From Actinomycetes bacterium (GTDB taxonomy: Bacteria; Actinomycetota; Acidimicrobiia; Acidimicrobiales; Bog-793), in the NCBI GenBank assembly GCA_021786195.1, contig JAJYNS010000102.1, forward strand, positions 1 to 42,900: a stretch of 42,900 nt of DNA, read 5' to 3'. This document shows positions 29,450-36,683 of the stretch, one piece after another (positions within the stretch are counted from its first letter, which is position 1; every line of letters starts with the position of its first letter). The notes beneath the pieces are model-generated. The model was given only the letters and a program-made list of their open reading frames with translations. It ran no database searches and had not been told where the DNA came from. Made by a program: the position numbers and the translations under genes.

Positions 29450-29686
29450 TCAGCCGCCGGAGACCGGCGGGAGCACCGCGAGCTCGTCCCCCGCGCCGAC
29501 GGGCTGGCCCGCGGTCGCCGGGGACCCGTTGAGCCAGATCGCCGAGCGCCCGAGCAGCTCGGCGAAGCCGGGGCCGAAGCGGGCCCGAGCCCCGTCGAGG
29601 ACGGCGGCGACGTCCTCGCCCTCCAGCTCGACCTCGGCGACCCCGGCGGCTTCCCTTGCCGGCCCGAGCAGGCGAAGGCGAGCCAC
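29450..29686 (-). CDS. moaD: MoaD, molybdopterin synthase small subunit
   Basis: A 78-residue ubiquitin-like carrier. RLRLLGPAREAAGVAEVELEG, the SAIWLNGSPA strand and the end PPVSGG (C-terminal Gly-Gly) match MoaD. Its thiocarboxylate gives sulfur to precursor Z in the MoaD-MoaE complex. It is the last gene of the moaE-moeA-moaA-moaD run and lies six bases from moaA. It differs from the MoaD-like gene beside thrC, so the genome has at least two carriers. Confidence 0.87.
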   Translation of the reverse strand: MARLRLLGPAREAAGVAEVELEGEDVAAVLDGARARFGPGFAELLGRSAIWLNGSPATAGQPVGAGDELAVLPPVSGG

Positions 29687-29692
29687 CGCAGG

Positions 29693-30781
29693 TCAGCCGC
29701 CGATCATCGACATCGAGCGAGAAGGGCGGACGAACCCTGGCTGGTCCATCCCGTGGCCGGCTCGCTTCCCCCAGACCGCCCTCCGGAGAAGGAGCGCCAG
29801 CGCCTCGTCCTCGCCGCGCTCGAGCACCTGGCGCACGCTCAGCTCGTCGTCGGAGAACAGGCAGTTTCGGATCGAGCCCTCCGCGGTGAGCCGCAGCCTG
29901 TTGCAGGACCCGCAGAAGGGGCGAGTGACGCTCGCGACCACGCCGATCTCGCCGGAGCCGTCGAGGAAGCGGTAGCGGGTGGCCGGCGCGGGGTCGCCGC
30001 CCTGGTCGAGGGGCGCGACGGGCCAGCGCTCGCCGATCCGGGAGAGCACCAGGTCGGCGGGCACGACCTGGTCCCTTCTCCAGGAGGCGTCGGCGTCGAG
30101 CGGCATGTACTCGATGAAGCGGACGATACGGCCGGTGTTCCTCGCGAACCCGGCGAAGTCGAGCACCTCGTCGTCGTTCACCCCGGCGACCAGCACGACG
30201 TTGACCTTCAAGGGCGCGAGCCCGGACTCCTCGGCGGCGTCCATCGACTCGAGCACCTGCCGGAGATCGCCTCGGCGGCGGATGCGCGCGAAGCGCTCCT
30301 CTCGCAGCGAGTCGCAGCTCACGTTCACCCTCCTCAGGCCGGCCCGGGCGAGGGGCGCGGCCAGGCGGCCGAGCCCGGTGCCGTTGGTCGTGAGGGCGAT
30401 GTCCTCGAAGCCGATGCCCGCCAGCCGGGCGACGAGGTCGACGACCCCTCGGCGCACGAGGGGCTCTCCGCCCGTGATGCGGACGGAGGTGACGCCGAGC
30501 GAGCGCGCGACCCGCGCGACCCTCGCGATCTCCTCGAATCCGAGCAGCCGGTCCGGCGGCAGGAACTTCATGCCGTCCTCGGGCATGCAGTAGACGCAGC
30601 GGAGGTTGCAGCGGTCCGTGACCGAGATGCGGAGGTCGGTGTGGACTCGGCCGAAGGAGTCGACGAGCGGCCCGCGAAGCGGCATGCCCGGCGCCGGCGG
30701 GTTCCCGGGAGGCGAGCCGGCGACGTGGGCTGCCGCGCCGCTCCGCCCGGGCCGGCCGAGCCGGACGGGGACCGGGGTCAC
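29693..30781 (-). CDS. moaA: GTP 3',8-cyclase MoaA
   Basis: A radical SAM enzyme of about 362 residues. The SAM cluster motif is CNLRCVYC, in DLRISVTDRCNLRCVYCMP. The second cluster lies in CGSCNRLRLTAEGSIRNCLF, and the protein ends Met-Ile-Gly-Gly, the mobile GG tail that MoaA needs. It turns GTP into 3',8-cyclo-H2GTP, the first Moco step. GTG at 30781 overlaps the moeA stop (GTGA) and is preferred for coupling. GTG at 30790 and ATG at 30685 (MPLRGPLVDSFGR) are alternatives; the last gives a more usual N-terminus. Confidence 0.92.
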   Translation of the reverse strand: MTPVPVRLGRPGRSGAAAHVAGSPPGNPPAPGMPLRGPLVDSFGRVHTDLRISVTDRCNLRCVYCMPEDGMKFLPPDRLLGFEEIARVARVARSLGVTSVRITGGEPLVRRGVVDLVARLAGIGFEDIALTTNGTGLGRLAAPLARAGLRRVNVSCDSLREERFARIRRRGDLRQVLESMDAAEESGLAPLKVNVVLVAGVNDDEVLDFAGFARNTGRIVRFIEYMPLDADASWRRDQVVPADLVLSRIGERWPVAPLDQGGDPAPATRYRFLDGSGEIGVVASVTRPFCGSCNRLRLTAEGSIRNCLFSDDELSVRQVLERGEDEALALLLRRAVWGKRAGHGMDQPGFVRPSRSMSMIGG

Positions 30782-32121
30782 GGCGCCCACGCGAACGCCT
30801 CCGCCGGCACCTCGAGCCCTGCCGCCCGGTCGTCCAGCAGCATCGCGTCGACGCTCGCCCCCGCCGCCGCCCCGGGCCCGTCGGGCAGCAGGACGAGGGC
30901 GTTGGCCGAGGCCATCGCGTGCAGCTGGTGGGAGCCCTGGCCACCCGCCGAGCGCACGTGGACGAGCCCGTCCTTGCCGCCACGAGCGCGAGCCCGGACG
31001 AGGTGGAGCTTCCCGTCGGCCCGGCGCAAGAAGCCCTCGTCGGCAACCGCCCGCACGAAGGGGCGGTCCGCCAGCGGGTGGCCGGCGAGGAGCCTGAGGG
31101 CCGGCCTGGCGAACAGCTCGAAGGACACCATGGCCGAGACCGGGTTGCCCGGCAGCCCGAAGACCGGGGTCCGGCCCGGCCCGATCTCCCCGAAGGCGAA
31201 GGGCTTGCCCGGGCGCACCGCGACCTGCACCCAGCGCATCGTGCCGCCGGAGAGCTCGCCGAGCACGGCACGCACGACGTCTCGGTCGCCGACGCTCACG
31301 CCCCCGGAGGTGACGAGGGCGTCACAGCGGCTCGCCCCGTCCTCCAGCGCGGCGGCGACCCGGTCCTCGTCGTCACCGACGATCCCGAGGTCGACGGGGA
31401 CGCAGCCGGACTCGGCGACGAGGGCGAGCACGGCGTAGCGGTTGGCGTCACGGATCTTCCCCGGCGAGAGCGCAGCCGGGCCCTCGACGAGCTCGTCCCC
31501 GGTCGACAGCACGCCGACCACCGGCCGCGGATGGACCTCGACCTCGAGCAGGCCCAGCCCGGCGAGCACGCCGATCACCCCCGGCGAGACCGGCGTGCCC
31601 GCCGGGAACACCTCGGCCCCCGACCTCACGTCCTCCCCCGCGTGCCGGACGTTCTCTCCGGGCCGCAGGGAGGTCTCGATGACGACGCCGGCACCGTCGG
31701 GGGCGCTGCGGGTGCGCTCGACCATGCAGACGGCGTCGCAGCCGGGAGGCAACGGGGCCCCGGTCATGATCCGTACGGCATGCCCCGGCTCGACGCGCCG
31801 GTCGTGCGTCGAGCCGGCGAGCACGGTGCCGTCGACGGCGAGCGCCGCCGGCGGCCGTGCGGTGTCCCCGGAGTGGAGGGCGTAGCCGTCGACGCCGGAG
31901 TTCGCGAACGGCGGGACGTCCTCGCCAGCGACGACCCGCCGGGCGAGCACGCAGCCCAGTGCGTCCTGGATTGGCACGAGCCGAGGCGGGAGCGCACGTC
32001 GGGACGCGAGGACCGCGGCCCGCACCTCGCCGACGGGGACGAGCCGCTCCCCGGGCAGCGTGCCCGTGGGCGAGGGGCTCGGCACTTGCGGCGGGGAGGC
32101 CGGAGGATCAGGCGTCGACAT
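30778..32121 (-). CDS. moeA: Molybdopterin molybdenumtransferase MoeA
   Basis: A 447-residue MoeA. ANSGVDGYAL in domain I, IMTGAPLPPGCDAVCMVE in domain II, STGDELVEG and TSGGVSVGDRDVV in the MoCF domain and FGLPGNPVSAMVSFELFARPAL are all clear. The C-terminal domain IV follows. It inserts molybdate into adenylylated molybdopterin. The first 25 residues are Pro/Ser-rich and extra. ATG at 32121 lies inside the moaE 3' end (14-base overlap). Substrate comes from MoaB at 28954-29433. Confidence 0.95.
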   Translation of the reverse strand: MSTPDPPASPPQVPSPSPTGTLPGERLVPVGEVRAAVLASRRALPPRLVPIQDALGCVLARRVVAGEDVPPFANSGVDGYALHSGDTARPPAALAVDGTVLAGSTHDRRVEPGHAVRIMTGAPLPPGCDAVCMVERTRSAPDGAGVVIETSLRPGENVRHAGEDVRSGAEVFPAGTPVSPGVIGVLAGLGLLEVEVHPRPVVGVLSTGDELVEGPAALSPGKIRDANRYAVLALVAESGCVPVDLGIVGDDEDRVAAALEDGASRCDALVTSGGVSVGDRDVVRAVLGELSGGTMRWVQVAVRPGKPFAFGEIGPGRTPVFGLPGNPVSAMVSFELFARPALRLLAGHPLADRPFVRAVADEGFLRRADGKLHLVRARARGGKDGLVHVRSAGGQGSHQLHAMASANALVLLPDGPGAAAGASVDAMLLDDRAAGLEVPAEAFAWAP

Positions 32122-32587
32122 CGCTCACCTCGAGCAGGTCGTGGGCGCAGCTCGCCCAGGCGGACCCTCCGTCCCACTCCTCGAGCTTCCAGATCGGCAC
32201 GGTCGCCTTGATCGTGTCGATGCACCATCTCGCGGCCTCGAAGGCCTCCGCGCGATGCGGCGCAGAGGCGACCACGACGACCGAGGTCTCGCACAGCTCG
32301 AGCCGACCGAGGCGGTGGAGGAGCGCGAGCCGGCCGAGGACCGGCCAGCGCTGCCTCGCTCGGGCGGCGACCTCGGCGAGCCGGCGGGCGGTGTGCTCCT
32401 CGTAGCACTCATAGCGCAGGGCGGTGATGCCCTGGCGTCCATCCGAATGGTCGCGCGCCGTCCCGCAGAATGTCACGATCGCGCCGCAGCTCGGCAGCAC
32501 CGCCCAGGCCATCGCCTCCGCGGCGGGGAGCGGACCGTCGCCGACGAGCACCCAGTCGCGCCCGGCGGGGCCGACGGCATCCGGCAC
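32108..32587 (-). CDS. moaE: Molybdopterin synthase catalytic subunit MoaE
   Basis: A 159-residue MoaE. CGAIVTFCGTARDHSDG opens the fold, LRYECYEEHTARRLAEVA follows, LLHRLGRLELCETSVVVVASAPHRAEAFEA carries the His-Arg pair, and IKATVPIWKLEEWDGG carries the active-site lysines. It moves sulfur from MoaD to cyclic pyranopterin to make molybdopterin. GTG at 32587. It is the first gene of the minus-strand Moco run; the 303 bases upstream lead to the foreign cassette. Confidence 0.94.
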   Translation of the reverse strand: MPDAVGPAGRDWVLVGDGPLPAAEAMAWAVLPSCGAIVTFCGTARDHSDGRQGITALRYECYEEHTARRLAEVAARARQRWPVLGRLALLHRLGRLELCETSVVVVASAPHRAEAFEAARWCIDTIKATVPIWKLEEWDGGSAWASCAHDLLEVSDVDA

Positions 32588-32890
32588 GGGCCGATCCTAG
32601 TGCCGTGCCGTGCCGACCGGTCCGAGCGGGGGGTCGCAGCGCGGTGGCTGAGAATGACCTCGGAGGTCCTGGTCAGGACGTCGTCTTCGCGCCGCTCCAG
32701 AACGCGGACCCGGCGATCTCGGAATGTCCGGGCGAGTCTCTCCGGACCGGGCTCGAGGCGCCGCCAGGCCGTTCGTCTCATCCGGCGGGGGTACGCGAGC
32801 AGACGCTCAGCACCGCAAGGTGCTCCTGTCGCGCGCCGTAGGTGTGAAGTAGAGTGTGAAGTCGAGTCGTGAGCGATGGAGGCCCGTCCC
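32588..32890. other. 303-base left border between moaE and the cassette
   Basis: No gene is called here. The base composition falls from the Moco part toward the cassette. A minus-strand frame through 32640-32780 reads ARTFRDRRVRVLERREDD and could be a broken gene, but no family is recognised. Tandem 12-base repeats sit at 32843-32866. Promoters for moaE (minus) and the cassette (plus) must lie here, but I see no convincing pair. Confidence 0.5.
32843..32866 (+). repeat. Two tandem 12-base repeats before the cassette
   Basis: TGTGAAGTAGAG followed directly by TGTGAAGTCGAG, identical at 11 of 12 positions. They end 24 bases before the preferred GTG of the first cassette gene. The spacing puts the same face of the helix about one turn apart, as for a regulator that binds as a tandem dimer. 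TAGAGT within the repeats resembles a -10 box. Confidence 0.7.
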
Positions 32891-33721
32891 GTGCGCAAGT
32901 TCAGCCTCACGCCGATCGGCGAAGTGCATCTCAAGCATGCGCCGCTCGCGAAGGTCCTGATGCAGGTCCAGTACAGCCGCACGCCGCAGCTTGTGACCGA
33001 CGCAGCGGAAACCGGCATCGCCGAATCCCTTGGCCGCTACCCGGTGCGCCGACGGCAACTCGCCGCAGGTGTGTTCCCATCGATCGTCGTCAATGGGCAG
33101 CCGCTCCCGCTCCCAGCGGGAAACCCACCTGGGACGATGTGCCAGTTCACGAATCCCTCGGCGTCGTGGCAGGTCAGCGTGACCGAGACGGCCGTCTCAT
33201 TGGAGACGACCGAGTACTCCACCAGAGACGATTTCTGCGAGCGCTCGCTCGAGATCTTCCGAGCGATCACAAGCGCGGCGCTTCCGCCGGTCGTGGATCG
33301 GGTGGGCCTTCGCTACATCGACCGCCTCTCCGGCGAGCGCCTCTCTCGCGTATCACGGCTCGTGATCCCTCAGCTGCAGGCGTTGTCCGGATGCGTCGAG
33401 GAGTCGCTGTACCTCCGCCATAGCATCACCGACTCCCTTATCGAGCTATCGCCCGCCGAGCACCTTCGGGTCCGAAGCGGACAGCTGCCGCCTGGTGCTG
33501 CGTTCGACCCGGCGTTGCCACCACTTCAGGAGCCTAGCTGGCTGCTCGACATGGACGTCTTCACAGTTCAGGCTGGCTTCGCCTTTGATGCGGATGAGCT
33601 GACGGCGCGGCTGCGACGCTTCGCAGAGGCCGCCTACTCCTTCTTCAGGTTCGCGACGACAGACGCCTTCCAGAACGAGCACCAGGGCAACCCGGCTCCT
33701 GCCGCCGGAGATGCCCGGTGA
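32891..33721 (+). CDS. TIGR04255 family protein (first cassette gene)
   Basis: A 276-residue protein with TIGR04255 features, a sporadically distributed family of unknown function. The N-terminal HAPLAKVLMQVQYSRTPQ, the RVGLRYIDRLSGERL core (138-151), the WLLDMDVF strand (217-224) and a C-terminal FAEAAYSFFRFATTDAF segment follow the family order. GTG at 32891 is preferred because GGAGG lies eight bases before it; ATG at 32876 is the alternative. It overlaps the next gene by four bases (GTGA). No catalytic motif is obvious. Lower GC and AT-ending codons set it apart from the Moco genes. Transfer is likely. Confidence 0.72.
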   Translation: MRKFSLTPIGEVHLKHAPLAKVLMQVQYSRTPQLVTDAAETGIAESLGRYPVRRRQLAAGVFPSIVVNGQPLPLPAGNPPGTMCQFTNPSASWQVSVTETAVSLETTEYSTRDDFCERSLEIFRAITSAALPPVVDRVGLRYIDRLSGERLSRVSRLVIPQLQALSGCVEESLYLRHSITDSLIELSPAEHLRVRSGQLPPGAAFDPALPPLQEPSWLLDMDVFTVQAGFAFDADELTARLRRFAEAAYSFFRFATTDAFQNEHQGNPAPAAGDAR

Positions 33722-34386
33722 GCGCCGTAGAGGTCTCACCGTTCGTCCTGGAGGACGAGGCACCGTTCACTGGCCCTGTTACCACCCCTCCTAGCGCCTC
33801 CTGGGCGACACCTCGAAAGTACCTGAGCGCCTTCGTAATGGCCGGCATGACGACGATCGGCACCTTGGGGATCGTGACGCCCGCCGAGGCCGCCGCGATG
33901 CAAGCCCCGGTAATCGAGTCCCACACCCTTCCAGCCGGAGCGGCTGAGCTCCCGACGGCCGACCCATCGGCAGCGGTTCCGGCCCTGCTACGGCGTCTTC
34001 GCAAGACATCTGGCCTGAACTGGGGAGAACTGGCGTCCGCCGTTGGCGTTTCCCGACGAACGATCCACAACTGGCTCTCTGGGGCTCACATCGCTCGCGT
34101 GCACCTCATCTGCCTGTCCCGCCTCGAGTCCATCGTCAATGCCGCGGCGGAGGGTGCTCCTGACGCCACGCGAGCCCGTCTGCTGCGCCCAAAGGCGAAC
34201 GGACGCTCACTGCTCGACGACCTCGGGCTTGCATCGAGCGCTCGACATCGGCCGATCTCGAGCGTGTCTCTAGGCGATCTCCTCGGCCCGGCCCAAGGGC
34301 CCGTCGAAGGCAGCACGGTGCGCGTCCGGCGGCCGAGCTCGCTGCAAGGTGGGCCGATCCCGAGGAGGCCTCGAAGCGACACATGA
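33718..34386 (+). CDS. Helix-turn-helix protein with a hydrophobic segment (second cassette gene)
   Basis: A 222-residue protein of no recognised family. Residues 35-53 are hydrophobic (YLSAFVMAGMTTIGTLGIV) followed by TPAEAAA, like a signal or anchor segment. Residues 87-140 form an XRE-like DNA-binding domain: LRKTSGLNWGELASAVGVS, then RRTIHNWLSGAHIARVHL. The C-terminal 80 residues are polar and basic (VRVRRPSSLQGGPIPRRPR). The HTH suggests that it binds DNA, perhaps the tandem repeats upstream of the operon. A true membrane segment would put the HTH on the wrong side with the usual topology, so the hydrophobic part may be buried. GTG start overlaps gene one; ATGA overlaps gene three. Confidence 0.7.
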   Translation: MSAVEVSPFVLEDEAPFTGPVTTPPSASWATPRKYLSAFVMAGMTTIGTLGIVTPAEAAAMQAPVIESHTLPAGAAELPTADPSAAVPALLRRLRKTSGLNWGELASAVGVSRRTIHNWLSGAHIARVHLICLSRLESIVNAAAEGAPDATRARLLRPKANGRSLLDDLGLASSARHRPISSVSLGDLLGPAQGPVEGSTVRVRRPSSLQGGPIPRRPRSDT

Positions 34387-35363
34387 TGCAGTTCGAGGTG
34401 CTCCAGGCCGCACTGCGACGCGCGGGTGCCGCGTCCCGATTCATCCAGGGTGAAGTTCTCGAGATCGCCGATGCCTGCGTCGTCCTGGCAGATGCGTCCG
34501 CTCCCCTCTCGCTCGAGTCGCTCGAAGTGGCTCGTGCAAGCGAGGTGACCTCCGGCCTCATCGTTGTGCCACACGCCGTGGATCAAGTTGTTCTCATCAC
34601 CCAGACCTGCGATCTTCAGGAGACGACGGCGGAGGAATGCTTCTGCCTCGTGACGCCCGTAAGGCTTGTCGAGCGGCGAATAGCCCACGAGGCATGGCGC
34701 GGTCGACGCCCAGCTCTTGCAGGATTGCCCTGGGTCGATGACCAGAGCGTTGCCGACCTCGCGCGCATCACGACGATCGAGCGGAGCGTGCTGCTCGGCG
34801 CTCCGAGCCTCGGACGCCCGAGAACGCCTCGCGAGCGGCTGCAATTCGCCGAGGCGGTAAGTCGGTATCTGACCCGTCCGGCCTTGCCAGACGCCATCAA
34901 CACGGTCCTCTCTCCGCTCGTTAGGCGCATCGGTGAGAAGCACGACCGCAACTCAGCCGAGGGACGTTGTGCCAATCGTGTGTCGGAGATGCGTGTCGAA
35001 GCGGCGCCCGACCTCGACCATGCGGAGCCCGCCCTCAACGTGCTGATGATCCTCGAGGAGAAGTACCTACCCAAGCTGGCCGCGGGACAGCAGGTTGACG
35101 ACGACCGGATTGATGAGCTGCGGCGGAACGGTCCTCAGGCTTCGGCGGAAGCGGTCGAGGCTGCGACCCAGCCCATCGCGGTCCGAGAGGCTTGGACGGC
35201 ACTTGCCGAGTGCTGGGTACAGCCCGCCGCGACCCTGGTCCCCGACGTGCCAGGCGTGGGGAGCGTGGACGTCAGCGTCTTGAACGCGGAAGAGCTCTCC
35301 TACGCTCGAAGCCTCAACGCTCCGATACTTGACATCCGCTACTTGTCGACCCGAACGACCTGA
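34383..35363 (+). CDS. Unknown protein with a Gln-Thr-Cys-Asp-Leu motif (third cassette gene)
   Basis: A 326-residue protein I cannot assign. Strands VVLITQTCDLQETTAEECF (residues 69-87) hold the most motif-like element, a Cys-Asp after Thr-Gln-Thr; other cysteines lie at 86, 88 and 196. A basic helical part (RRIGEKHDRNSAEGRCANR) and an Asp/Glu-rich C-terminal half follow. I have a vague memory of Ser/Thr-Gln-x-Cys-Asp motifs in uncharacterised proteins of mobile loci, without function. ATG at 34383 overlaps the HTH stop (ATGA); ATG at 34386 also fits. It ends the cassette, with 211 bases before the convergent mobA stop. Confidence 0.7.
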   Translation: MMQFEVLQAALRRAGAASRFIQGEVLEIADACVVLADASAPLSLESLEVARASEVTSGLIVVPHAVDQVVLITQTCDLQETTAEECFCLVTPVRLVERRIAHEAWRGRRPALAGLPWVDDQSVADLARITTIERSVLLGAPSLGRPRTPRERLQFAEAVSRYLTRPALPDAINTVLSPLVRRIGEKHDRNSAEGRCANRVSEMRVEAAPDLDHAEPALNVLMILEEKYLPKLAAGQQVDDDRIDELRRNGPQASAEAVEAATQPIAVREAWTALAECWVQPAATLVPDVPGVGSVDVSVLNAEELSYARSLNAPILDIRYLSTRTT

Positions 35364-35483
35364 ACGCGTCGGCGTTGTCCCTCCGTTCCGCGGGCTTCAC
35401 GAACGCTGAAGGGGGTGACGTGAAGGAGACGTCTTCAGCTCCGAATCCTCCTGGGACCGGATCTCTCCCGTCACTAGGGGGCG

Positions 35484-35558
35484 CCCGGCGCGGTGCTCGG
35501 GCCCGACGCGCACGGCGAGGCGTCCCGCGTGATGGACGACACGCGCAGGCACCGTGAC
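35484..35558 (-). pseudogene. Possible transposase C-terminal remnant
   Basis: A minus-strand frame reads VTVPARVVHHAGRLAVRVGP and then EHRAG, like the C-terminal end of IS1380/IS4-type DDE transposases from actinobacteria (Val-Pro-Ala-Arg-Val-Val-x-His-Ala-x-x-Leu-x-Val-Arg). The rest of the enzyme and the IS ends are absent. It lies between the cassette and mobA, where a scar of insertion would be expected. The match is from memory and short. Confidence 0.35.
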
Positions 35559-35574
35559 GACGCGCCGACGGCCC

Positions 35575-36159
35575 TCAGCCCGGCCCGAGACCCAGGGCCG
35601 CGAGGTCGGCCGGGGTGTCGGCGTCGGCGAACGCGCGGGCGTCGGCGACGGCGCCCCAGCCGGCCTCGTCGAGGCGGGTGGCCGCGGCCCGGTCCGGGAG
35701 CCGGCGCAGCGAGCGCTCGCCGGTCGCGAGGTGCTTTGCAGCGGCGTCGAGGTCTCTCGCCGACCATCGGGCGAGCAGCGGCTGGTCAACCCCCCCGACC
35801 GTCGGGACCACGCTCGCGTCCCCCGGGTGGTCGGCGAGCACCTCGAGGAGCGCCTTCGTGACGAAGGGCAGGTCGCAGGCGAGGACGAGCGCCGGACCGT
35901 CGTGGCCCGCGAGGAGGAGGGCCGAGCGCCCGGCGGCGACGGCGGCAAGGGGGCCGGAGCCCGGGGGCGACTCCAGCACCGCCGGGAGACCGGTGTGGCC
36001 GGGACCGACCTCGACGACCGGGGCGGCAAGGTCCGAGAGCAGACGGGCGAGGCGCTCGGCACATGCCTCTCCGTCGACGAGCAGCCCGGCCTTGTCGAAC
36101 CCCATCCTCCTGCTCGACCCGCCGGTGAGCAGGATCCCCGAGAGCTGGCGGCGCCTCAT
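35575..36159 (-). CDS. mobA: Molybdenum cofactor guanylyltransferase MobA
   Basis: A 194-residue nucleotidyltransferase. ILLTGGSSRRMGFDKAGL is the MobA signature that binds GTP, SGPLAAVAAG and LVLACDLPFVTKALL hold the metal-binding Asp, and TRRL/DTPADLAAL closes the fold. It adds GMP to Moco to make the guanine dinucleotide form (or, in actinobacteria, a related cytidylyl form is possible). ATG at 36159 overlaps the moaC stop by four bases. It is the last gene of the argS-moaC-mobA run and converges on the cassette. Confidence 0.9.
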   Translation of the reverse strand: MRRRQLSGILLTGGSSRRMGFDKAGLLVDGEACAERLARLLSDLAAPVVEVGPGHTGLPAVLESPPGSGPLAAVAAGRSALLLAGHDGPALVLACDLPFVTKALLEVLADHPGDASVVPTVGGVDQPLLARWSARDLDAAAKHLATGERSLRRLPDRAAATRLDEAGWGAVADARAFADADTPADLAALGLGPG

Positions 36160-36683
36160 CCCGGCTCGCCACCCCCCGAGGGAGCCGGCAGGTGCCGGAC
36201 GGCGCCGGACGGTTCGCGCACCCAGGTGCCGCTTCGGCCCCCGGACTTCTCGAGGACCGAGAGCTCGCCGATCGCCATGGTGCGGTCGGCCGACTTGCAC
36301 GCCGCGTAGATGGTCAGTGTCGCCGCCGAGCACGCGGTCAGGGCCTCCATCTCCACACCCGTGCGGTCGAGCGCCTCGACCTGGGCGGTCACCTCGACGA
36401 ACCCCTCCCCGACGCCGAAGTCGAGGGTCACCGCGCCGATGAGCACGGGATGGCACAGCGGCAGGAGCTCGGGAACGCGTTTGGCCGCGAGCACGCCGGC
36501 GGTCCTCGCCGCGGCGAGCACGTCACCCGCCGGCAGGTCACCGGCCGCCACCCGCTTCGCGGTCGCGGGCTGCATGAAGACCCGGGCGCATGCCGAGGCG
36601 CGGCGGTCGGTCGTCGCCTTGCCGGTCACGTCGACCATGCGGGCATGGCCGTGCTGGTCGAGGTGGGGGAAGTCGGTGCTCAC
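36156..36683 (-). CDS. moaC: Cyclic pyranopterin monophosphate synthase MoaC
   Basis: A 175-residue MoaC. ARMVDVTGKATTDRRA, VPELLPLCHPVLI, TGVEMEALTACSAATLTIYAACKSADRTM and LEKSGGRSG are the family blocks, including the active-site His and Lys-like residues. It converts the MoaA product to cyclic pyranopterin monophosphate. GTG at 36683 overlaps the argS stop (GTGA). The CKSADR block has Ser-Ala where CKALDR is usual. A short Pro/Gly-rich tail follows. Confidence 0.94.
   Translation of the reverse strand: MSTDFPHLDQHGHARMVDVTGKATTDRRASACARVFMQPATAKRVAAGDLPAGDVLAAARTAGVLAAKRVPELLPLCHPVLIGAVTLDFGVGEGFVEVTAQVEALDRTGVEMEALTACSAATLTIYAACKSADRTMAIGELSVLEKSGGRSGTWVREPSGAVRHLPAPSGGGEPG

Noticed and set aside
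32640-32780. Minus-strand frame with ARTFRDRRVRVLERREDD upstream of moaE
   Set aside because: It looks somewhat protein-like but has no recognisable family, no good start and continues into noise. It might be a fragment; not called as a gene.
35385-35450. CTTCAC...GTGAAG inverted pair after the cassette as an attachment site
   Set aside because: Only six bases each with a 19-base loop; no matching copy at the left border and no integrase, so att function is not supported.
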